In this document: positions 7,149-11,897 of the stretch, piece by piece
Numbering within the stretch: position 1 is the stretch's first letter
How the letters are laid out: each line of letters opens with the position of its first letter
NCBI GenBank assembly: GCA_002731195.1
Contig: PCAI01000008.1
Location: 1 to 11,897 of the forward strand
Direction of reading: 5' to 3'
Length of the DNA: 11,897 bases
Source: Methanobacteriota archaeon
Lineage (GTDB): Archaea; Thermoplasmatota; Poseidoniia; Poseidoniales; Thalassarchaeaceae
Position numbers and translations under genes: made by a program
The notes under the pieces: model-generated
What the model saw: the letters and a program-made list of their open reading frames with translations, nothing else
Databases searched by the model: none
What the model was told of the DNA's origin: nothing

Positions 7149-7152
7149 ACCC
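7149..7152 (-). promoter_or_regulatory. Ribosome-binding site that sets the lipoprotein start
   Basis: The minus strand reads GGGT, then AGTAAT, then ATG. The 6-nt spacing equals that of the AGGT boxes before the genes starting at 2104 and 5251, and is within one base of the gene at 11031. This favours the ATG at 7142 over the upstream GTG at 7217. An AATATAAT element at 7169-7176 could alternatively make the transcript begin next to the ATG, excluding this box. Confidence 0.5.
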
Positions 7153-7209
7153 AAAAGCCAATAGGGGATTATATTATGCATTGTTGAATAAAGATTTTTT
7201 TCGTAGTAC

Positions 7210-7287
7210 TTACTCACTTTTTGTGGTAAAAAAATCAGATTTGTTTTGTTTTTCTAGTCTCATCCAAAGTCTATCTATATCTGTCAT
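7210..7287 (-). CDS. Possible 25-aa leader peptide upstream of the lipoprotein gene
   Basis: ATG 7287 to TAA 7210-7212 encodes a charged 25-residue peptide beginning MTDIDRLWMRLEKQNKSD, hydrophilic and without a membrane helix. It lies just downstream of a strong TATA box at 7322-7329, which predicts transcription from about 7300 and a leader of about 13 nt. A second mini-frame, ATG 7300 to TAG 7271-7273 (9 aa), overlaps it in another phase and begins exactly at the predicted transcript start. The stop of the 25-aa frame overlaps the GTG at 7217 that opens the lipoprotein's long frame (GTGAGTAA), a geometry seen in translational coupling. It could be a real small protein, a regulatory leader, or chance in AT-rich sequence. 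The family is unknown. Confidence 0.3.
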   Translation of the reverse strand: MTDIDRLWMRLEKQNKSDFFTTKSE

Positions 7288-7321
7288 TATAATCACTCAT
7301 TAATAACATGATTAAAGTTTA

Positions 7322-7329
7322 GATATAAA
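7322..7329 (-). promoter_or_regulatory. TATA box upstream of the lipoprotein leader region
   Basis: On the minus strand this reads TTTATATC, close to the archaeal consensus. The expected transcript start is near 7300, about 158 nt before the preferred lipoprotein ATG. The intervening leader holds the 9-aa and 25-aa frames. Confidence 0.55.
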
Positions 7330-7380
7330 TACTCGTTTAATATTTCTCATACAAATAAACATGGCATACAACAATTATCA

Positions 7381-10300
7381 TTAGATTCGTTCCCATTCCA
7401 ATAACAGTTGGCCATTAGAATTTATTCTTAGAATTGGAGACCACAGAGAAGGATCATATGACTTGTAGGCATCTTCAATACTACTTTCCATCTTTTCAGA
7501 TAATAAGTTGTCTAATTTTATTTTAAAATTAGATTTATCCGAATAGAAAAGTGGATTAGGTAAAATATCTGGCTGCTTTGTTTCAATGACTTCTTTCTTT
7601 GCTTCTTCTTTAATTTGCTCATCTTGATGATTGTGTGAAGTAGTGAGATGTGTGTCCTTAGTTTCATCATTTTCTATTTTCTCAGGTAATCCTATTTTTG
7701 ACAATATTGGTTCTGCACCTTCTATAGTACTTCCTATTCCTAAACCACCTCTAGAAGAATACAATACGGCTTGTCCAATTAAGGTTAAAGCCGCCAAAAA
7801 TAATGCCAAGACTAGTATTAAACCGTCAAATTGAGAGCCGAGAAAAATTAATCCTGAAGGTAGTCCAATTAATCCAAATATTCTCCTCCATCCTTGATCT
7901 CTCTTAAATCCTAAAATCATATGATGCGCAGATAATAGAATTAATACTATTTCAAATAATCCATCAAACTCAACTTCTTCAGAAACGAAAAGCATGAAGA
8001 ATATTGTAAATAAAGAACCAATTAATCCTAAATTGTACTGGTAATCAAAATTATCAATACTTCCCATTGTTTCTCCAACAGTATTCATTTCTCCAATTTC
8101 GTCACTTACAGGGAATGGGTTATATTCAGCCCATGAACAATATATCATGTATAATCCAATAACTACTGGCCATAATGATGTGTAGCCAAAATCTACATCA
8201 TAATCATATAATGCAAAATGTAAGGTAAAAGTTTGGAGGAAAATAGAACAATGGAATAGCCAAGGTCGATTGTTTTTGAAAGTATCAAAGGCAATTAACA
8301 AGCTAATTAAGAATGGTATGGAATTACTAATATCGTAAGACAACAATAAGAAAATGTATGCCAGTATTCTAGATACTGCTCCTAAATATTTTAATTCATC
8401 AAGTGAGAAGGAGTCTTTGACATTAGCATATAGTATTCCATTTTTTACTAACATATATTGTGTTAAGCCAATCAAACCTGCCATGAATGATGCTATAGCA
8501 AAGTCATCAGGATACATATCCGACAATCCTATCAACTCTGTCAGATTTATGATTGCCCAATAAGTGGCAATAGGAGTTACCCAGAACCAATGTAATAATC
8601 CATACTTCCATGAACCATATGTAAGTAAAGATACTATGAATATTGGGGCCAATTTTTCATCTGGGAGTAAGAATGAAAGTCCCAACAGTATAGCAATGAA
8701 TGGTCCAAAAAATTGCTCTGGACCATATCTTGAGCCTTCAGGGCGTTTGCTTTCCTCAGAAATATTGAATAAAACCATCGAAGGAATTGCCAACAAGAAT
8801 AAAGAAACCCAACGAGGAGTGGAGAATATTAGTAGATTGGAAAATTCACCTAGATATGGTATGTTCATCAGAATAGACCATAGTATAGAATTATCAGAAT
8901 AATTATTCCCAAATATAGTTGAATATATGATTGCAAAGAAGGGAGTCAAAAGGAGGACTGGAGTAGAAACGTGTTTTGTAGCCCTATAAATTGTAAGAGA
9001 GAAGATTGGTATAGCGAGCAAGCCACCAGAAATATCAGTCAAACCAATCAACAGAAGGGTAAACAAAGTAAATGTACCAAAATTTCTAGCTTCTTGAGAA
9101 AGATCATATAATCTCTTAAGTCTCAAATTAACAATTAAAGGGGCTGAAAGTATCAATAAATCATGTAATACTAGAGAAAGAATATTTGCATCTTCCGCCA
9201 AAAGAATTACTGAAGAAAATGCAGCAATAGGAAGTAAATATGCAATCCCGAATAGTCTTTCAACAGGACTAGTCTGTCTCAATGCTCCAGCTTCAAAAGC
9301 AAGTAAGAGAGAGGATATTGCTACACCCACTAACACCAATAAGATAATCATGTCAGAATTTTCAAGGTTTACACTTATGCTTTCCCCAATGAATATGAAT
9401 AATAATATAATTATAGAAGCAAATTCTGGCTTAAGGACTAGATTTTCTGAGGATTTCCGATAAAGATTTGCAATTATGAATATAATTATAGCAGTAATAA
9501 TTGCAAATGGACGAATGCCATAGATTTGAAGATTACTAGGCATCTGTAATGTTATGATAATTATAGGCAACAGTAGAAAAACAGCATAGACATTTCTATC
9601 TAGTAAAGATTCAAAGTTTTTAGTCTCGGATACACTAAATAAATAGAATTGTGCCATTGAAGCAACGAATATCAATAATGAAAATAATATATTCGATTCA
9701 GATATTAGAATTACATTCATTGAAGCTAATAATATCACCAAAGATGGAGTAAAATTACTAAACCTACCTCTAACTTGCCCCCAATAACCCAATGCAAGTA
9801 TTATAGGAAAAAGAATAAAACTAGACCCAAAGGTAGAGTCTAGTGTCAAATTACCAATACTCAATAGATCCATTTCAGCTTCTATACCTATTACACTAGA
9901 TATCCACCAAGCAGCAACTGTAGCAGCATATGTTAATCGAACTACCCAGTCTCTTGCTTGATCTCTGGTCTCCAAATAAATGAATGCTATTATCCCTACG
10001 AACCAACCAATTAGTGCTGCCTCTGAAGACAGTAGAATAAGAGAAAGAGGGAGAGCTATTGGCATTGCGGGAGTTCTTAACATGGCCGTTGGTGCAAACC
10101 ATCCAATCAATAATGACACCCATAACCAAAATGTCAAACCAAATGGCTCAGGACTATCTATTAATCCCGTAAAGACATATGGTATTTGATTTCCTGCAGC
10201 AATGATTTGTGCAAATAATATAGCAGCCACTACAACTCCTGAGCCTTTCTCTATCATCTGTTGTGATAGGCTTCTATCTGTGGCAGTAATTCCTATTATT

Positions 10301-11031
10301 ATTACAAATGGGACTAGTAAACTTATGTGTTCAAAATTATTAATACCTAATAATAATGGTAGAATAACTGCTAATCCACATGATAACAAGTATAATACTG
10401 ATCGATTAAGGCGAAGTGATGCTACAATTGAGCTAGCCATTAGCAATATGAAAGAAAGAGTAAGAAAGATGTCAAGATTATTATTAGAATAATCCATCCA
10501 GATTGAAATTGCACTAAATGCTAAACTGATTGGCGCTAAAATAACTATAGTCCTAGGGAGAGTACCTAATGAATGTCGATGAATCATCTTTATACTGAAT
10601 TCCATTACTAAAATTAAAGACAAAGTCTGGAGTAATGAAAGCCAGACCGGCATCCATATTTCTCCATCTTGAATTGCAATCCAATTATTTTCCTTACCCA
10701 TATAAAAAACTAAAAATCTAGAAAGCCATATTGCAGAAAGAGCCCCCATCAGAACTGCCGTGGCTGAGGAATATTCTTCTATAGCATTTTCATTTCTTTT
10801 CTGACCTTTGGTGCTTCGAAGCCATTCATGGAAAATGGCACATGACAAAGCTGTAGCACCCGTAACAATTCCCAAAGTTAAGTACGCATAATCACTGGAT
10901 ACATTAACTACAGTAACATAGTAAATTGCATATGCCAGTAAAAAGCCACCAGCCGCCAAGGATGCATAAAATCCATATAGAGAAGTATCTATTTCTGAAT
11001 TCAAAACAGTTTTATCGGGATATTCTTGCAT
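7381..11031 (-). CDS. Giant polytopic membrane protein, about 35 helices
   Basis: I do not recognise this 1216-aa protein. From about residue 20 to 1092 it is an almost unbroken series of hydrophobic segments, roughly 35 by eye, with short polar loops and few charges within helices. Longer loops occur near 72-88, 466-480, 757-775 and 968-1000. The last 120 residues are soluble: a Gly-rich link (GGLGIG near 1095-1100), a His/Glu/Lys-rich linker at 1118-1155 that is probably disordered, and a compact end at 1160-1216 (SYDPSLWSPILRINSNGQLL). No transporter signature, nucleotide-binding motif, glycosyltransferase motif or catalytic cluster stands out. Large multi-helix proteins of this sort, such as bacterial DUF2339, are mostly uncharacterised; I see no specific match to that family. 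The ATG at 11031 has AGGT 5 nt upstream (11037-11040), and a TATA box at 11076-11083 predicts a 22-nt leader, so the start is well supported. Confidence 0.9.
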   Translation of the reverse strand: MQEYPDKTVLNSEIDTSLYGFYASLAAGGFLLAYAIYYVTVVNVSSDYAYLTLGIVTGATALSCAIFHEWLRSTKGQKRNENAIEEYSSATAVLMGALSAIWLSRFLVFYMGKENNWIAIQDGEIWMPVWLSLLQTLSLILVMEFSIKMIHRHSLGTLPRTIVILAPISLAFSAISIWMDYSNNNLDIFLTLSFILLMASSIVASLRLNRSVLYLLSCGLAVILPLLLGINNFEHISLLVPFVIIIGITATDRSLSQQMIEKGSGVVVAAILFAQIIAAGNQIPYVFTGLIDSPEPFGLTFWLWVSLLIGWFAPTAMLRTPAMPIALPLSLILLSSEAALIGWFVGIIAFIYLETRDQARDWVVRLTYAATVAAWWISSVIGIEAEMDLLSIGNLTLDSTFGSSFILFPIILALGYWGQVRGRFSNFTPSLVILLASMNVILISESNILFSLLIFVASMAQFYLFSVSETKNFESLLDRNVYAVFLLLPIIIITLQMPSNLQIYGIRPFAIITAIIIFIIANLYRKSSENLVLKPEFASIIILLFIFIGESISVNLENSDMIILLVLVGVAISSLLLAFEAGALRQTSPVERLFGIAYLLPIAAFSSVILLAEDANILSLVLHDLLILSAPLIVNLRLKRLYDLSQEARNFGTFTLFTLLLIGLTDISGGLLAIPIFSLTIYRATKHVSTPVLLLTPFFAIIYSTIFGNNYSDNSILWSILMNIPYLGEFSNLLIFSTPRWVSLFLLAIPSMVLFNISEESKRPEGSRYGPEQFFGPFIAILLGLSFLLPDEKLAPIFIVSLLTYGSWKYGLLHWFWVTPIATYWAIINLTELIGLSDMYPDDFAIASFMAGLIGLTQYMLVKNGILYANVKDSFSLDELKYLGAVSRILAYIFLLLSYDISNSIPFLISLLIAFDTFKNNRPWLFHCSIFLQTFTLHFALYDYDVDFGYTSLWPVVIGLYMIYCSWAEYNPFPVSDEIGEMNTVGETMGSIDNFDYQYNLGLIGSLFTIFFMLFVSEEVEFDGLFEIVLILLSAHHMILGFKRDQGWRRIFGLIGLPSGLIFLGSQFDGLILVLALFLAALTLIGQAVLYSSRGGLGIGSTIEGAEPILSKIGLPEKIENDETKDTHLTTSHNHQDEQIKEEAKKEVIETKQPDILPNPLFYSDKSNFKIKLDNLLSEKMESSIEDAYKSYDPSLWSPILRINSNGQLLLEWERI

Positions 11032-11075
11032 AAACTACCTTTGAACAAGTATGCTTTAGACTTGTCTACGGATTC

Positions 11076-11083
11076 ATATAAAA
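11076..11083 (-). promoter_or_regulatory. TATA box of the giant membrane protein gene
   Basis: On the minus strand this reads TTTTATAT. The predicted start near 11053 leaves a leader of about 22 nt that contains AGGT at 11037-11040, 5 nt before the ATG. The 102-bp divergent region also carries the promoter of the zinc-ribbon gene, so the two are back to back. Confidence 0.6.
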
Positions 11084-11100
11084 TATTATAATTATAACAA

Positions 11101-11108
11101 TTTATTAA
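11101..11108 (+). promoter_or_regulatory. TATA-like box of the zinc-ribbon gene
   Basis: TTTATTAA is centred near 11104.5, about 29 nt before the ATG at 11134. The expected start is within about 3 nt of the ATG, so the transcript looks leaderless or nearly so. No Shine-Dalgarno box precedes the ATG. Confidence 0.5.
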
Positions 11109-11133
11109 ATAGGCCAAACAGTGCGAATAAAAT

Positions 11134-11358
11134 ATGAGTTTTGACGATATAAGCAAAAGTGGCGATATAATTGAAGTTTGCTCTAATTGCTTTAGTCCTC
11201 GGATAGCCCCCTATATGGGCTATGAAACTGGTAAAAGGTTCATATGTCAAGACTGTGATAGTATTAGTATGGTAACAATAGAATTTAAAAATATAGAATC
11301 ATTAGTAGAATTCCTAAAGGAAAAGCGAGAAAAAGAATCTAATGTTGATGATTCGTAA
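11134..11358 (+). CDS. Small zinc-ribbon protein
   Basis: This 74-aa protein carries two CxxC knuckles: CSNC at 16-19 and CQDC at 38-41, with 18 residues between them, the spacing of a zinc ribbon that binds one zinc through four Cys. A short strand (SMVTIEF) follows, and a charged helix (LVEFLKEKREKE, about 57-68) ends the protein. There is no membrane segment, so it should be cytoplasmic. Small archaeal zinc ribbons often act as nucleic-acid or protein adaptors, but nothing here names the partner. It is divergent from the giant membrane protein gene across a 102-bp shared promoter region and convergent with the gene at the right edge, 44 bp away. The start is fixed by the position of the TATA-like box at 11101-11108. 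Confidence 0.85.
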   Translation: MSFDDISKSGDIIEVCSNCFSPRIAPYMGYETGKRFICQDCDSISMVTIEFKNIESLVEFLKEKREKESNVDDS

Positions 11359-11402
11359 TTATTTGAAATATGTATTATTGATATTTCTGTATCTAAATTA
11401 TT
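11359..11402. terminator. AT-rich convergent intergenic gap, possible shared termination zone
   Basis: These 44 bp separate the stop of the zinc-ribbon gene from the stop of the gene read from the right. The plus strand has several short T-runs (ATTATTTG, TATTATTGATATTTCTG) of the kind that can terminate archaeal RNA polymerase. No stable hairpin is seen. Confidence 0.3.
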
Positions 11403-11897
11403 CTAACTCCAACTTAAATCATCAGGCGAGAATATGCAAGATCCATTGCATGTATCCCAAATGTCTTCCATTTGGAGAAATGCAAATGCCATATCACGAG
11501 CGATCTTTAATCCGCCTATTGCATTGTGTGCGGGATGTGGTTCTTCACCATATTCATTACCATCAGGTGCATGAATATATCCTCCATCAAAGAAAACTCC
11601 TACAGAACCTTTGTAACTATCATTAACTACATCAACACCATATGGCATTATAGTTGAAGAATCTAAAATTGGAATATTAGCCGTTCTCATCATTCTTGAT
11701 GATGAAATATTTGAGATTTGTAAATCGGCAATAGAAAATAGTGTCATTAATTCGTATGGTTCAACCTGGTCAAGATATCCTTCTTCTCTAAGAGAGAGGA
11801 AAGTATCTGCTTCCACCGAATCCCAAAGAGACTGCATGATAGATATTGCAACTGCTCTATCTAGTTGGCTATCGTATCCATATTCACTAGCAAAAAT
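11403..11897 (-). CDS. C-terminal part of a secreted alpha/beta-hydrolase-like protein, 5' end missing
   Basis: The frame is open from TAG 11403-11405 to the right edge, so 164 C-terminal residues are visible and the start lies outside. An internal ATG at 11837 is not the likely start because the preceding 20 codons (ending RAVAISI) read as good protein. Counting from the edge, SIADLQISNISSSRMMRT at 55-72, GSVGVFFDGG at 97-106, GEEPHPAHN at 117-125 and DTCNGSC at 148-154 follow the order I recall at the end of a large secreted lipase/esterase-like family: D-x-Q-V segment with the acid, G-S-x-x-V-F-D-x-G strand, D-P-H with the catalytic His, and a terminal C-x-G-x-C. On that reading Asp58 and His121 are candidate triad residues and Cys150/Cys154 may form a disulfide. 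The nucleophile would be outside the window, so this cannot be confirmed here. Confidence 0.72.
   Translation of the reverse strand: MFASEYGYDSQLDRAVAISIMQSLWDSVEADTFLSLREEGYLDQVEPYELMTLFSIADLQISNISSSRMMRTANIPILDSSTIMPYGVDVVNDSYKGSVGVFFDGGYIHAPDGNEYGEEPHPAHNAIGGLKIARDMAFAFLQMEDIWDTCNGSCIFSPDDLSWS

Noticed and set aside
7143..7217. N-terminal extension of the lipoprotein to the GTG at 7217
   Set aside because: It places 25 non-signal residues before a complete lipoprotein signal peptide, while the ATG at 7142 has a correctly spaced GGGT box.
8564..8902. 112-codon plus-strand open frame, with similar ones at 8354-8563, 10202-10492 and 9980-10189
   Set aside because: All are antisense to the giant membrane protein; hydrophobic codons on one strand tend to leave the opposite strand free of stops.
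11342..11626. 94-codon plus-strand open frame overlapping the zinc-ribbon gene end
   Set aside because: It runs antisense through the hydrolase-like gene from the right edge, has no promoter, and encodes an implausible His/Cys-rich product.
1..11897. tRNA, rRNA, CRISPR array, transposon or defence island
   Set aside because: I scanned by eye for tandem repeats, tRNA-like arms, transposase or nuclease motifs and terminal inverted repeats and saw none. Short structured RNAs could still be missed without a covariance-model search.

Overview
The window looks like part of an AT-rich archaeal chromosome, most likely a planktonic marine euryarchaeon of the Poseidoniia type (marine group II/III, Thermoplasmatota). 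This assignment is an inference. It rests on archaeal TATA-like boxes about 26 nt upstream of expected transcript starts, some start codons lying at or next to the predicted transcript start, a GTG start, an archaeal-style zinc-ribbon mini-protein, a secreted Asp-box propeller lipoprotein, and many acidic or very hydrophobic proteins without clear bacterial counterparts. There is no rRNA, tRNA, CRISPR array, transposase or integrase that I can see.

Layout. Nearly everything is on the minus strand. Reading in transcription order from the right: a very large polytopic membrane protein (11031 to 7381, about 35 membrane segments); a leader region with a strong TATA box and tiny reading frames (7329 to 7210); an Asp-box (BNR/sialidase-like) lipoprotein (7142 to 5643); a 73-aa orphan protein (5580 to 5359); a membrane-bound alkaline-phosphatase-superfamily enzyme resembling GPI ethanolamine phosphate transferase (5251 to 2699); a single-pass protein (2656 to 2132); a DUF3592-like membrane protein (2104 to 1172); and a coiled-coil plus four-helix membrane protein that runs off the left edge (939 to 1). 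Two plus-strand genes interrupt this. One is a previously easy-to-miss 29-codon hydrophobic peptide with an apparently leaderless promoter (1072 to 1161). The other is a 74-aa zinc-ribbon protein (11134 to 11358), divergent from the giant membrane protein. At the right edge the C-terminal 164 residues of a minus-strand protein (11403 to 11897) resemble the end of a secreted alpha/beta-hydrolase-like family.

How the genes may work together. The 850-aa phosphotransferase-like gene, the single-pass gene and the DUF3592-like gene are tightly spaced (42 and 27 nt gaps) and are probably co-transcribed. Most products are membrane or surface proteins, so the region may concern the cell envelope, but no pathway can be assigned from sequence alone. 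Two initiation modes seem to coexist. Four minus-strand genes have a GGT-containing Shine-Dalgarno-like box 5 to 6 nt before the start, and the two plus-strand genes look leaderless. The most interesting objects are the GPI-transferase-like enzyme, the giant polytopic protein, and the two unannotated micro-ORF regions. I did not find convincing evidence for a defence system or other multi-gene novel system.
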